From contig NZ_AXVM01000004.1 of NCBI RefSeq assembly GCF_000484635.1, positions 310,001 to 374,000 of the forward strand: 64,000 nucleotides of DNA, read 5' to 3'. The notes beneath the pieces are model-generated. The model was not told the origin of the DNA. It worked only from the letters and a program-made list of their open reading frames with translations, and made no database searches. The stretch comes from Comamonas badia DSM 17552. Its GTDB lineage: Bacteria > Pseudomonadota > Gammaproteobacteria > Burkholderiales > Burkholderiaceae_C. Positions 54,166 to 64,000 of the stretch are shown here, piece after piece; position 1 is the stretch's first letter, and every line of letters starts with the position of its first letter. A program made the translations under genes and the position numbers.

Positions 54166-54683
54166 CAGAGCGGGCGGTTCTCGTCCTGGTCCGGCGGGCG
54201 CCGCTGCGGCGCCAGCAGCAGCACGCTGGCCAGCGGCCAGATCAGCGCTTCCAGCAGCGGCGCGAGCAGGCTTTGCCAGCCCGGCGCCACACCCGAACCC
54301 AGCACGCCCACGGCCACGGCCAGCAGATGGGCACCGGCAAACAGCGGCAGCAGCTGCAGTGCCTGCCACAAGGGGTTGAACCAGAGCAGACGCCGCTGCA
54401 GCGCCTGCGCGCCGAACACCAGCAGGCAATAGACCAGCGCATGCTGCCCGAGCAGCGTCGATTGGTGCACGTCGATCGCCAGCCCCAGTGCAAACGCCAC
54501 CCCCATGCCCACGTAGCGTGGCTGGTGCATGCTCCAGAAGGCCAGCAGCACCATCAGCCAGTCCGGCGTCCACGTCACACGCCCCAGAGGAAGCAAATCC
54601 AGTGCCAATGCGACGAGCAAGCTGGCCACCATGAAGGCCGGGCTCACCGGCAACAGCAATTGCTGGCCCCTGGGCAGGATCAT
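54165..54683 (-). CDS. mreD: Rod-shape-determining protein MreD
   Basis: A 172-residue inner-membrane protein with five or six hydrophobic segments; WTPDWLMVLLAFWSMHQPRY and FALGLAIDVHQSTLLGQHAL are MreD landmarks. Couples MreBC to the wall synthesis machinery. It starts in an ATGA overlap with the mreC stop, and its stop overlaps mrdA. Confidence 0.93.
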   Translation of the reverse strand: MILPRGQQLLLPVSPAFMVASLLVALALDLLPLGRVTWTPDWLMVLLAFWSMHQPRYVGMGVAFALGLAIDVHQSTLLGQHALVYCLLVFGAQALQRRLLWFNPLWQALQLLPLFAGAHLLAVAVGVLGSGVAPGWQSLLAPLLEALIWPLASVLLLAPQRRPPDQDENRPL

Positions 54684-55618
54684 GGCCGCGCCCCCCGGTC
54701 GCTGCGCGGCGCCGTGGCCGTCGGCGCGGTGCGCGGGCTCGCCGGCGGCCGCTCGGCATCGGACTGCACGGGCTGCAGGACCATGACCTGCTGCGCGCCC
54801 TGCATCTGTGCCAGCGGCGCGCAGTAAATCCGGGCGAAGGTGGTGTCGGCACGGCGCTCGATGTGCGCCACCCGCGCCACCTGCAGCCCGGGCGGATAGA
54901 CGCCGTCGACGCCACTGGTGGTCAGCAGATCGCCTTCCTGCACATCCGCATTGCCCGGCGTGAAACGCAGCTCCATGCCGCCGTCGTGGCTCACGGTCGG
55001 GTCGCCAAAGGCGATGCTGCGCGCACCCGAACGCGCATTGAGTACCGGAATGCTCTGGTCACGGTCAATGAGCAGCGTCACTTCGCTGAGCGCCGGAAAC
55101 ACGCGCGTGACCTGCCCGAGCACGCCGCGCGCATCCACCACCGGCGAGCCCGGCTGCACGCCCGCGAGCTGCCCCCGGTCTATCGTGACCTTGCGCGCGT
55201 ACGGGTCGGGCGTGTCATAGAGCACCTCCGCGGCAATCGCCGGCGCATTGATGCGCTGGCGCAGCGCCAGCAGCTCGCGCAGCCGCGCGTTTTCATGCTG
55301 CAGTTGCTCCGTCTCACCGGCGCGCACGGCCATCTGCGCCATCTGGCGGTGCGTTTCGCGCAGCGCCTCCTGCGCGTCATCCAGCGACTGGAAATAGCCG
55401 GCGCCGCGGCCGGCAAACTCCACCGGCTGCAGCATCAGCCACTGCAAGGGGTAGAGCGCCGTGGCAACCACCTGGCGCAGCGGTTCCGTGACGTGAAAAC
55501 GCGCATCCGCCACCATCAGGAAAAGCGCCAGCGCGCCATACAGCACCAGCCGCGAAAGCGCGGACGGCCCCTGCCGGAAGAACGACGGCGCCCTGCGCTC
55601 CAAGGTACCCAAAGGCAT
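54680..55618 (-). CDS. mreC: Rod-shape-determining protein MreC
   Basis: A 312-residue bitopic protein: cytoplasmic tail, membrane segment about 21-40, coiled coil about 75-120 (ETEQLQHENARLRELLAL), then two beta domains (VTIDRGQLAGVQPGSPVVDA, GVLGQVTRV, LLTTSGVDGVYPPGLQVARV). Scaffold between MreB and PBP2. A Pro/Ala/Arg-rich tail of about 35 residues follows the family domain. Confidence 0.95.
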   Translation of the reverse strand: MPLGTLERRAPSFFRQGPSALSRLVLYGALALFLMVADARFHVTEPLRQVVATALYPLQWLMLQPVEFAGRGAGYFQSLDDAQEALRETHRQMAQMAVRAGETEQLQHENARLRELLALRQRINAPAIAAEVLYDTPDPYARKVTIDRGQLAGVQPGSPVVDARGVLGQVTRVFPALSEVTLLIDRDQSIPVLNARSGARSIAFGDPTVSHDGGMELRFTPGNADVQEGDLLTTSGVDGVYPPGLQVARVAHIERRADTTFARIYCAPLAQMQGAQQVMVLQPVQSDAERPPASPRTAPTATAPRSDRGARP

Positions 55619-55655
55619 GGATGCAGCCCCCGCCCCCCGCGCCCGCCAATCCGGA

Positions 55656-56777
<1,122 letters not shown>

Positions 56778-56902
56778 TCAATGACCAGCGCGGCGCGGGG
56801 TATTGCGGCAAAGCTCGGATAATACTGCATCCCTGTGTATAACTTGGCTCTCTCTACAGCCGATTGCATTGTTTTGCAAGCGGTTACGACGCCGCCCCAC
56901 CC

Positions 56903-57202
56903 ATGGCACTGACCCCCGAAGACATCACGCGCATCGCCCGGCTGGCGCGGCTTGAATTGAGCGACGCCGAAGCCGATCGCATGCGCAGCACGATCAACGA
57001 TTTTTTTGGCATCGTCGCGCAGATGCAGGCGGTGGACACCACGGGCGTGAAACCCCTGGCCCACCCCCTGTCGGCCGTGCAGCAGGTAGCGCTGCGCCTG
57101 ATGAACGACGCGGTGAGCGAGCCCAACGAGCGCGAAGCCTATCTCGCCAACGCCCCTGCGGCCGAGCGCGGCCTGTTCCTCGTGCCACGCGTGATCGAGT
57201 GA
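56903..57202 (+). CDS. gatC: Glu-tRNA(Gln)/Asp-tRNA(Asn) amidotransferase subunit C
   Basis: A 99-residue belt subunit that wraps GatA and GatB. Family pattern: [45 protein letters not shown] and the terminal LVPRVIE. A TATAAC -10-like element lies about 70 bp upstream in the divergent mreB-gatC region. gatA follows after 4 bp. Confidence 0.95.
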   Translation: MALTPEDITRIARLARLELSDAEADRMRSTINDFFGIVAQMQAVDTTGVKPLAHPLSAVQQVALRLMNDAVSEPNEREAYLANAPAAERGLFLVPRVIE

Positions 57203-57206
57203 CGCC

Positions 57207-58694
57207 ATGAACACCGAACTGCATCAAATGGGCGTGGCCGCGCTGGCCGCGCAACTGCACCACAAACACATCAGCAGCGTGGAGGCGGCGCAGCACTTCC
57301 TGGCACGCGCGCGCCAGCGCCAGAGCCTGGCGGCCTTTCTGGCGATCGACGAAGAAGCCACCCTGACCCAGGCACGCGCGCAGGATGCGCTGATTGCCAG
57401 AGGCGAAGGCGGGCCGCTGGCGGGCGTGCCCATCGCGCACAAGGACGTCTTCGTCACGCGCGACTTCACCACCACCGCCGCCAGCAAGATGCTCGCGGGC
57501 TACCGCTCGCCGTTTGATGCCACCATCGTGCGCAATCTGGCGCAGGCCGGCTGCGTGACGCTGGGCAAGCTCGCCTGCGACGAATTCGCCATGGGCGGCG
57601 CCAGCGAGAACGTGGGCACTCCGGCCATGGGTTTTGAGGCACCGCAGCCGGTGCGCAACCCCTGGGACACCGCGCGCGTGCCCGGCGGCTCCTCGGGCGG
57701 GTCTTCGAGCGCCGTGGCCGCGCGCCTGACGCCCGCCGCCACCGGCAGCGACACCGGCGGCTCGATCCGCCAGCCCGCCGGTTTCTGCGGCATCACCGGC
57801 ATCAAGCCCACCTACGGACGCGCCAGCCGCTACGGCATGATCGCCTACGCTTCGAGCCTGGACCAGGCAGGGGCGCTCGGGCGCTCTGCCGAAGACTGCG
57901 CGCTCATACTCTCCGCCATGTGCGGACCGGATGTGATGCACGACGCGACCAGCGTCGATCGCCCGGCCGAGGACTACACGCAGGCCTTGGGCCAGCCGCT
58001 TGATGGCCTGCGCATCGGCGTACCGCAGGAGTTCTTCGGTGAAGGTCTGGCCCCGGACGTACGCGCAGCCATCGACGCCGCGCTTGCCGAATACGAAAAG
58101 CTCGGCGCCCGGCGCGTGGCGATCTCGCTGCCGCGCACGCATCTCTCGGTGCCGGTCTACTACATCATCAGCCCGGCCGAGGCCAGTTCCAACCTCTCGC
58201 GCTTCGATGGCGTGCGCTACGGCCACCGCGCCGACAAGTACACCGACCTGCTGGACATGTACCAGAAGAGCCGCGCCGAGGGCTTCGGCGAGGAGGTCAA
58301 GCGCCGCATCATGATCGGCGCCTACGTGCTCTCTGCAGGCTATTACGACGCCTACTACCTGCAGGCGCAGAAGATCCGGCGCCTGATCGCCGACGACTTC
58401 CAGCAGGCGTTCAAGGCGTGCGACGTGATCGCCGGGCCCGTGGCGCCGACGGTGGCCCCCGCCATAGGCGCGCAGACCGACCCGGTGACGAACTACCTCG
58501 CGGACGTCTACACCCTGCCCGCCTCGCTCGCGGGCCTGCCCGGGCTCTCGCACCCCGTGGGCCTGGGCGCGCATGGCATGCCCGTGGGCCTGCAGCTCAT
58601 CGCCAACCATTTCCAGGAAGGGCGGCTCCTGAACGCGGCGCACGCCTTCCAGCAGGCGACGGACTTTCACCTGCGCCAGCCCGAGGGTTTCTGA
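57207..58694 (+). CDS. gatA: Amidotransferase subunit A
   Basis: Glutaminase/amidase subunit of 495 residues that releases ammonia from glutamine for Gln-tRNA(Gln) (and Asn-tRNA(Asn)) formation. The Ser-cisSer-Lys triad is present: K79 (IAHKDVFV), the [15 protein letters not shown] loop around 161-173 and [17 protein letters not shown] (nucleophile about S186). Two bases separate it from the gatB start. Confidence 0.97.
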   Translation: MNTELHQMGVAALAAQLHHKHISSVEAAQHFLARARQRQSLAAFLAIDEEATLTQARAQDALIARGEGGPLAGVPIAHKDVFVTRDFTTTAASKMLAGYRSPFDATIVRNLAQAGCVTLGKLACDEFAMGGASENVGTPAMGFEAPQPVRNPWDTARVPGGSSGGSSSAVAARLTPAATGSDTGGSIRQPAGFCGITGIKPTYGRASRYGMIAYASSLDQAGALGRSAEDCALILSAMCGPDVMHDATSVDRPAEDYTQALGQPLDGLRIGVPQEFFGEGLAPDVRAAIDAALAEYEKLGARRVAISLPRTHLSVPVYYIISPAEASSNLSRFDGVRYGHRADKYTDLLDMYQKSRAEGFGEEVKRRIMIGAYVLSAGYYDAYYLQAQKIRRLIADDFQQAFKACDVIAGPVAPTVAPAIGAQTDPVTNYLADVYTLPASLAGLPGLSHPVGLGAHGMPVGLQLIANHFQEGRLLNAAHAFQQATDFHLRQPEGF

Positions 58695-58696
58695 AC

Positions 58697-60142
58697 ATGA
58701 CCACACCACTCATCGCAGGCTACGAAGTCGTGATCGGCTTCGAGACGCACACCCAGCTGGCCACCGTCTCCAAGATTTTCAGCCGCGCCTCCACGGCTTT
58801 TGGCGCCGAACCCAACACGCACACCAGCCCGGTCGATCTGGCGCTGCCTGGCGCACTGCCGGTGATGAACCGGAAGGCAGTGGAATGCGCTATCAAATTG
58901 GGATTGGCACTCGGCTCCCACATTGCGCCAGAGAGCATTTTTGCGCGCAAGAATTATTTCTACCCTGATCTGCCCAAGGGCTACCAGATCAGCCAGTTCG
59001 AGATTCCCGTGGTGCAGGGCGGCAGCGTCTCGTTCTACCTCGGCGAGGAAAAGAAGACCGTGCGCCTGGTGCGCGCGCACCTGGAGGAAGACGCGGGCAA
59101 GAGCCTGCACGAGGACTTCATCGGCCAGTCCGGGATCGACCTGAACCGCGCGGGCACGCCGCTGCTGGAGATCGTGACCGAGCCGGACATGCATTCGAGC
59201 GCCGAAGCCGTGGCCTATGCCAAGGCGCTGCACCAGATCGTCACCTGGATAGGCATCTGCGACGGCAACATGCAGGAAGGTTCGTTTCGCTGCGATGCCA
59301 ACGTCTCGGTGAGGAAGCCCGGCGAGCCGCTGGGCACACGCCGCGAGATCAAGAACCTGAATTCGTTCAAGAACATGCAGCTGGCGATCGACTACGAGAT
59401 CCGCTGGCAGATCGAGCAGCTCGAAGACGGCCACGCGATCCGCCAGGCCACGGTGCTGTTCAACCCCGACACCGGCGAAACGCGCGCCATGCGCACCAAG
59501 GAAGACGCCGCCGATTACCGCTACTTCCCCGACCCCGACCTGCCGCCCCTGGTGATTGCCGAGGACTGGATTGCGCAGGTGAAGGCCGGCATGCCCGAGC
59601 TGCCGCAGCACATGGCCGCGCGTTTTGTAGAGCAGTACAACCTGCCCGAATACGACGCCACCACGCTCACGCAGAGCCGGGCGATGGCGGCCTACTTCGA
59701 AGAGACAGCGCAGGCCTGCGGCCAGGCCAAGCTGGCGAGCAACTGGGTGATGGGCGAGATTTCGCGGCGCCTGAACCTCGAAGAGATCACCATGGAGGCG
59801 GTCAAGGTTTCGAGCCTCCAGCTGGCGCAGCTCATCACCCGCATCCACGACGGCACGATCTCCAACAACGCGGGCAAGCAGGTGTTCGAGGCGCTGTGGA
59901 GCGGCGAAGGCAGCGACGTCGATGCGCTGATCGCCGCCAAGGGCCTCAAGCAGATGAACGACAGCGGCGCGCTGGAGGCAATCATCGCCGAGGTGATCGC
60001 CGCCAACCCCGCCAACGTCGAGCAGTTCAAGGCGGGCAAAGACAAGGCCTTCAATGCCCTGGTCGGCCAGGCCATGAAAGCGAGCAAGGGTAAGGCCAAC
60101 CCGCAGCAGGTCAACGAGCTTTTAAAGGCCAAATTGGCCTGA
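58697..60142 (+). CDS. gatB: Amidotransferase subunit B
   Basis: 481-residue kinase/transamidase subunit: [62 protein letters not shown], and the C-terminal YqeY-like tail. The last codons (LLKAKLA and the stop) run into repeat copy 10, whose GGCCAAATTGGCC supplies them, but the length and ending are normal for the family. The AT-rich stretch near 58885-58955 is conserved GatB sequence. Confidence 0.97.
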   Translation: MTTPLIAGYEVVIGFETHTQLATVSKIFSRASTAFGAEPNTHTSPVDLALPGALPVMNRKAVECAIKLGLALGSHIAPESIFARKNYFYPDLPKGYQISQFEIPVVQGGSVSFYLGEEKKTVRLVRAHLEEDAGKSLHEDFIGQSGIDLNRAGTPLLEIVTEPDMHSSAEAVAYAKALHQIVTWIGICDGNMQEGSFRCDANVSVRKPGEPLGTRREIKNLNSFKNMQLAIDYEIRWQIEQLEDGHAIRQATVLFNPDTGETRAMRTKEDAADYRYFPDPDLPPLVIAEDWIAQVKAGMPELPQHMAARFVEQYNLPEYDATTLTQSRAMAAYFEETAQACGQAKLASNWVMGEISRRLNLEEITMEAVKVSSLQLAQLITRIHDGTISNNAGKQVFEALWSGEGSDVDALIAAKGLKQMNDSGALEAIIAEVIAANPANVEQFKAGKDKAFNALVGQAMKASKGKANPQQVNELLKAKLA

Positions 60143-60182
60143 ACCACTTGACCAGCAAGCGTCAGGAGCTATCAAAATTCAG
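60123..60182 (-). repeat. Dispersed palindrome, copy 10 (gatB 3' end)
   Basis: On the minus strand GAATTTTGATAGCTCCTGAC, GCTTGCTGGTCAAG, then CAGGCCAATTTGGCCTTTAA. It covers the end of gatB and the space to the next, convergent gene's stop. Confidence 0.8.
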
Positions 60183-60856
60183 TTTCTTGCAGCGGGGGGC
60201 AGCAGCGTCTCCTGCGCTGCCCGCTGCTGCGCCCAAAGCACGCGCAGCTTGGCCAGCTCGGCATCGAAGCGCTCGTTGATGCGCTGCTTTTCCTGCTGCT
60301 GCGCCGCGATGAAACGCTCCTGCTCCTCGATCGCATGGTCGCTGTCGGCGAATTGCCGCTGCAGCTTCACGGGGGCCTTGTACAGCGCGCCGCTGTAGAA
60401 CTGCAGTTCCTCGTCCAGCGCCTTGCGATCGGTGCGCAGATCGGTGATGCGCTTTCTCGCCACGGCGATGACTTCATCGACCTGGGCGAGCGCCTGTTCA
60501 CGCTCGGCCTGGTGCGCAGCCTGATCGGGGTAGCGCGTGATCAGCACCCGCTCGGCGCGGCGCTCGGCGAGCACGCGCGCTTTCTCCTGTGCCTGCTTGC
60601 GCCGCTGCGCTTCCTGCGCAGAGCGCTCATGCTCCGTCAGGGACGGGCCTATGCGCCGGCGCTCGGCGCCGGTCGCGTCCAGCACCCGCTGTTCACGGTC
60701 ATTGCATTCGGGAATCAGGCGATCGGACGTCAGCTTCTTGCCGTTCTTGTCGATGCAGGTATAGACCTCGCCCGCTCCGCCCGTGGTCTGCGCGAACACC
60801 GTGACACCCACACTCGCCGCAAGCACCACCATCCATAACCTACGCCCATGCGCCAT
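60179..60856 (-). CDS. Secreted DUF4124-type coiled-coil protein
   Basis: A 225-residue exported protein: signal peptide (MAHGRRLWMVVLAASVGVTV), a short DUF4124-like segment (VYTCIDKNGKKLTSDRLIPE) and a long Arg/Glu/Gln-rich helical region (about 80-215). Found widely in betaproteobacteria, function unknown. ATG 60856 is taken; a TTG at 60880 overlapping the pyrE stop (TTGA) and a GTG at 60862 are alternatives, the latter better spaced from AGGAAGGG. It is probably co-transcribed with pyrE. Confidence 0.8.
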   Translation of the reverse strand: MAHGRRLWMVVLAASVGVTVFAQTTGGAGEVYTCIDKNGKKLTSDRLIPECNDREQRVLDATGAERRRIGPSLTEHERSAQEAQRRKQAQEKARVLAERRAERVLITRYPDQAAHQAEREQALAQVDEVIAVARKRITDLRTDRKALDEELQFYSGALYKAPVKLQRQFADSDHAIEEQERFIAAQQQEKQRINERFDAELAKLRVLWAQQRAAQETLLPPAARN

Positions 60857-60876
60857 TGCCACGCTGCCGCCCTTCC

Positions 60877-61575
60877 TCAATCCGCGACGCCGTAGCGTGC
60901 ACGATAGGCCTCAACCCGTTCGCGATGCGCCTGCATCCGCGCATCGCCCCCGTTCACGGACAGATAATGCAGCAAATCCCCCAGATTGGCGATAGCGCAG
61001 ACCTGCATGCCAAGCGCCTGGCGCACATACTGCACCGCGCTGTGCGGCACATCCTGGCCGTTTTCCGTGGCCATTTCCTGCCGATCCAGCGCGATCGCCA
61101 TCGCATGCGGCGTGGCGCCGGCACCACGAATCAGCGCAATGGCCTCGCGCGCGGCGGTGCCGGCACTCATCACGTCATCAACGATGAGCACGCGCCCTTG
61201 CAGCGGCGCGCCCACCAGCGTCCCGCCCTCGCCGTGGTCCTTGGCCTCCTTGCGGTTGTAGGCAAACGGCACATTGCGCCCCAGGCGCGCGAGTTCGATC
61301 GCCACGCTGCTGGCCAGCACGATGCCCTTGTAGGCCGGGCCGAAGACCATGTCGAACCCGATGCCGCTGGCGAGCAGCGCCTGTGCATAGAATTGCGCCA
61401 GCCGCCCCAGCCGGGCGCCATCATTGAACAGGCCCGCGTTGAAGAAATACGGGCTCATGCGCCCGGCCTTGGTCTTGAACTCGCCAAAGCGCAGCACGCC
61501 GCATTCGAGCGCAAAGCGCACAAACTCCTGCGCCAGGCGCTCCTGATCCGTCGCTTGCACAGAACCCATCGCCAT
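60877..61575 (-). CDS. pyrE: Orotate phosphoribosyltransferase
   Basis: Makes OMP from orotate and PRPP in pyrimidine synthesis. 232 residues with [55 protein letters not shown] and the PRPP motif [16 protein letters not shown] 61575 is chosen for AGGAG five bases upstream; ATG 61569 is the alternative. The start codon shares its CATG with the start of the divergent exonuclease gene. Confidence 0.95.
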   Translation of the reverse strand: MAMGSVQATDQERLAQEFVRFALECGVLRFGEFKTKAGRMSPYFFNAGLFNDGARLGRLAQFYAQALLASGIGFDMVFGPAYKGIVLASSVAIELARLGRNVPFAYNRKEAKDHGEGGTLVGAPLQGRVLIVDDVMSAGTAAREAIALIRGAGATPHAMAIALDRQEMATENGQDVPHSAVQYVRQALGMQVCAIANLGDLLHYLSVNGGDARMQAHRERVEAYRARYGVAD

Positions 61576-62386
61576 GCCCACTCCTCGTTTCATTCTGACC
61601 AGCCTGAACCTCAACGGCATCCGCTCCGCCACCAGCAAGGGGCTGGAACCGTGGCTGCTGACCAGGCGCCCGGATTGTATTTGCGTGCAGGAGCTCAAGG
61701 CCCAGGCCGGTGACGTGCAAGACCGCTTCGAAGTGCTTGCCGGGTTGAAAGGACACTTTCAGTTTGCCGAGAAAAAGGGCTATTCCGGCGTCGGCATCTA
61801 CACCCGCCATGAGCCGAGCGATGTCGTCATCGGTTTTGACGCGGGCGAATTCGATGCCGAAGGGCGCCTGGTCGAGCTGCGCTTCGACACCCCGGCGCGC
61901 AAGCTGTCCATCCTGAGCGCCTACTTCCCCAGCGGCTCCTCCGGGGAAGACCGGCAGCAGGCCAAGTACCGCTTTCTGGATGCGATGGCCCCGCACCTGG
62001 CGCGCCTGCAAAGCGAGCGCGAGTTCATCCTCTGCGGCGATCTCAACATCGCGCACCAGCAGATCGACCTGAAAAACTGGCGCGGCAACCAGAAAAACAG
62101 TGGCTTTCTGCCCGAGGAGCGCGCCTGGATGACGGCGCGGCTCTCGGCCGGCGCGACGGCAGCGCTGGTGGATGTTTACCGCCGCCTGCACCCCGATACG
62201 ACCGATGCCTGCTACACATGGTGGAGCAATCGCGGCCAGGCCTGGGCCAACAACGTGGGGTGGCGGCTGGACTACCACCTCGCGACGCAGCAGATTGCTC
62301 CCCTGGCGCGCAACGTTTCGATTTACAAGGACGAGCGCTTCTCGGACCACGCACCGATCACGGTGGAGTACGCCTTCGCGCTTTGA
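61574..62386 (+). CDS. xth: Exodeoxyribonuclease III (AP endonuclease)
   Basis: A 270-residue AP endonuclease of base-excision repair. Mg and catalytic residues lie in [33 protein letters not shown] and the final [13 protein letters not shown], all intact. ATG 61574 has no ribosome site and overlaps the divergent pyrE start (one CATG serves both), so it may be translated from a leaderless message. Confidence 0.94.
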   Translation: MPTPRFILTSLNLNGIRSATSKGLEPWLLTRRPDCICVQELKAQAGDVQDRFEVLAGLKGHFQFAEKKGYSGVGIYTRHEPSDVVIGFDAGEFDAEGRLVELRFDTPARKLSILSAYFPSGSSGEDRQQAKYRFLDAMAPHLARLQSEREFILCGDLNIAHQQIDLKNWRGNQKNSGFLPEERAWMTARLSAGATAALVDVYRRLHPDTTDACYTWWSNRGQAWANNVGWRLDYHLATQQIAPLARNVSIYKDERFSDHAPITVEYAFAL

Positions 62387-62394
62387 TCCGGAAC

Positions 62395-63426
62395 TCAGGT
62401 TTGCTCGAAGGCAAATTTCTCGGTATCCACCTCGCGCTGTCCGGTGAGCGCATAGCGGTCACCCTCGATGCGTTCGGGGGCAAACAGAGTGCCGAGCTCA
62501 TCCAGGGTCAAGGGATCGAGCGCGATCGCCGCGGCGCCCAGGTTCTCGTGCAGGTGCGCCACCCGCGTGGTGCCCGGCAGCGCAACCACGTGCCCGCCCT
62601 GGTGCAGCAGCCAGGCCAGCGCCAGCTGCGCGCGCGTGCAGCCCAGGCGCTCGGCGACCGTCTGCAAGGGCGCGAGCAGCCGGTGGTTGCGCGCGAACAC
62701 CTCCGGGGCAAAGCGCGGCATCTTCACGCGCAGGTCGCCGCCGTCAAGCCCCTGCACGTCGGTCATCGCGCCGGTGAGAAAACCGCGCCCGAGCGCGCTG
62801 AAGGCGACATAGGCCACGCCCAGCTCGGCGCACGCCGCGAGCGTGCCGAGCTCGGCATTGCGCGACCAGAGCGAATACTCGCTCTGCAGCGCGGCGATGG
62901 GGTGCTCCGCATGGGCCCGGCGCAAGGTGGCGGCACTGACTTCGGACAGGCCCAGCGCGCGGATCTTGCCCTCGTCCTTGAGCCGTGCCATCGCGCCCAC
63001 CGACTCTTCAATCGGCACGCGCCGGTCCCAGCGGTGCAGGTAGTACAGATCGATCACGTCGGTGCCCAGGCGCTGGAGGCTGGCCTCGCAATGGCGCCGG
63101 ATCGCCTCGGGGCGGCCGTCCATCACGCGGCGCAGCACGCCATCCTCGCCGGGCTCACCCGCCAGCCCGCCCTTGCTGGCCAGCGTGATGTGCTGGCGAT
63201 GGGGCTTGAGCACCGGGCCGACCAGCGATTCGTTGGCGCCAAAGCCGTAGAGCGCGGCGGTGTCGAACAACGTGACCCCGGCATCCAGCGCCGCATGCAG
63301 CAGCGCCTTGGCCTGCGCTGCGTCGGCGCGCTGGCCGTAGCCATGGCTCAGCCCCATGCAGCCCAGCGCGATGGCTCCGACGCCGAACGGGCCGATCGCC
63401 CTTTGCGGCAGGGATGTATCAGGCAT
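62395..63426 (-). CDS. Aldo/keto reductase
   Basis: A 343-residue NADPH-dependent (beta/alpha)8 reductase of the YhdN/AKR13-like group. Catalytic residues: Asp and Tyr in VTLFDTAALYG, Lys in TLASKGG, His in LYYLHRWDR. Substrate unknown. Its start overlaps the livF stop by eight bases, so it is read at the end of a branched-chain-amino-acid transporter operon, an unusual passenger. Convergent with xth, eight bases apart. Confidence 0.9.
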   Translation of the reverse strand: MPDTSLPQRAIGPFGVGAIALGCMGLSHGYGQRADAAQAKALLHAALDAGVTLFDTAALYGFGANESLVGPVLKPHRQHITLASKGGLAGEPGEDGVLRRVMDGRPEAIRRHCEASLQRLGTDVIDLYYLHRWDRRVPIEESVGAMARLKDEGKIRALGLSEVSAATLRRAHAEHPIAALQSEYSLWSRNAELGTLAACAELGVAYVAFSALGRGFLTGAMTDVQGLDGGDLRVKMPRFAPEVFARNHRLLAPLQTVAERLGCTRAQLALAWLLHQGGHVVALPGTTRVAHLHENLGAAAIALDPLTLDELGTLFAPERIEGDRYALTGQREVDTEKFAFEQT

Positions 63427-64000
63427 GCGTCACCTCCCCCTGGCCGCTGCCGGCGCTTGACCCCGCGCCCAGCCAGCCATCAAGCCTGGCGCCATCGGCC
63501 AGCAAGGCATCGCTGGAACCAAAGTAAACACCGCGTCCACGCTCCAGCACCAGTGCGCTCTGCGTGATCGGCAGGATCTGGCGCGCGTGCTGCTCGACCA
63601 GAATCACCGCCATGCTGCCCTCCAGCACCATGCCGTGGATGATGTGCAGCAGTTCCTGCGCGATCAGCGGCGCCAGGCCCTCCAGCGGTTCGTCGAGCAG
63701 CAGCATCTTCGGGTTGAGCATCAGCGCGCGGCCGATGGCCAGCATCTGGCGCTCGCCGCCCGAGAGCTGGTTGCCCATGTTGCCGCGGCGCTCGCGCAGG
63801 CGCGGGAACACGCCGTAGACGCGCTCCAGCGTCCACGCGCCCGGCCGCGCCACCACCGTCAGGTTTTCCTCCACGGTGAGCGACTCGAACACGTCGCGCT
63901 GCTGCGGCACCCAGCCCAGACCCAGGTGCGCGCGCTGGTGGCTGGGCATCCGGGTGATGTCCACGCCATTGAAGGCAATGCGGCCACGGCGCAGACGCGT
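63419..64000 (-). CDS. livF: Branched-chain amino-acid ABC transporter ATPase LivF, C-terminal part
   Basis: The N-terminus and Walker A lie beyond the right window edge. Visible: FNGVDITRM, LGLGWVPQQRDVFESLTVEE, signature NQLSGGERQMLAIGRAL, Walker B KMLLLDEPLEGLAPLIAQ and the switch ILVEQHARQ. This matches LivF-type ATPases of the hydrophobic amino-acid uptake (HAAT) family; EPLEGL for the more usual EPSEGL is a small variation. Last transporter gene before the coupled aldo/keto reductase. Confidence 0.9.
   Translation of the reverse strand, partial: TRLRRGRIAFNGVDITRMPSHQRAHLGLGWVPQQRDVFESLTVEENLTVVARPGAWTLERVYGVFPRLRERRGNMGNQLSGGERQMLAIGRALMLNPKMLLLDEPLEGLAPLIAQELLHIIHGMVLEGSMAVILVEQHARQILPITQSALVLERGRGVYFGSSDALLADGARLDGWLGAGSSAGSGQGEVTHA

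Noticed and set aside
58885-58955. AT-rich segment of gatB with partial likeness to the reverse repeat
   Set aside because: The residues ([20 protein letters not shown]) are conserved GatB sequence, so an inserted repeat is not needed.

Overview
The window is about 64 kb of uniformly GC-rich chromosome (my impression is well above 60% G+C) from a betaproteobacterium of the order Burkholderiales, most likely family Comamonadaceae (Acidovorax/Comamonas-like). The pointers are the protein sequences, the conserved blocks ubiA-dps-oxyR-recG-queA, trpEGDC with rpe, thiL-pgpA-pncC, mreBCD-mrdA next to gatCAB and pyrE-exoA, and a dispersed repeat that I associate with this family. I see no rRNA, tRNA, CRISPR array, insertion sequence or prophage. 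Almost all of it is chromosomal core with small accessory insertions.

Layout. 1-3159: end of proC, ubiA, dps, oxyR. 3186-5687: accessory patch between oxyR and recG, with a thiol-isomerase-like gene, a short-chain dehydrogenase (SDR), broken pieces of a LysR regulator, a [2Fe-2S] ferredoxin and a second SDR, and an intact fused tautomerase. It looks like the scar of an aromatic meta-cleavage cluster. 5677-14560: recG and queA interleaved with cyclic-di-GMP genes (HD-GYP phosphodiesterase, hemerythrin-GGDEF, triple-PAS-GGDEF, and a deleted GGDEF relic). 14674-18872: trpC, trpD, trpG, trpE on the minus strand behind a candidate Trp-codon leader peptide. 18955-20320: two small secreted-protein genes and a long RNA-like hairpin where gph would be expected, then rpe. 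21055-29625: apaG, an antiporter, a YbdK-type ligase, thiL, pgpA and pncC with accessory genes between them.

29646-36740: a flavin monooxygenase with its AcoR-type sigma-54 activator, enhancer palindromes and a -24/-12 promoter; a kinase-like protein, a MAPEG protein, a lipoate-ligase-like protein and hemB. 36860-40724: a very large nirK (membrane domain + copper nitrite reductase + cytochrome c) and a chemoreceptor. 40910-45780: marR-emrA-emrB drug efflux, a dienelactone hydrolase and MarC. 45789-49373: an Mla-type lipid transporter. 49546-56699: GMC oxidoreductase, TauE/SafE exporter, then mrdA-mreD-mreC-mreB. 56903-64000: gatCAB, a DUF4124 protein, pyrE, exoA, an aldo/keto reductase and a partial livF.

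The most unusual signal is a roughly 55-bp imperfect palindrome present in about ten diverged copies. Several lie inside or across the ends of genes (recG, thiL, the first codons of pncC, the signal peptide of the Mla lipoprotein, the 3' ends of gatB and the kinase-like gene), where they appear to have become protein-coding. Other highlights are the membrane-domain-nirK-cytochrome fusion, the sigma-54 enhancer architecture, the candidate trp leader and the GU-paired hairpin upstream of rpe. Starts were chosen by ribosome binding sites, overlaps and family N-termini. All functions are inferred from sequence reading alone.
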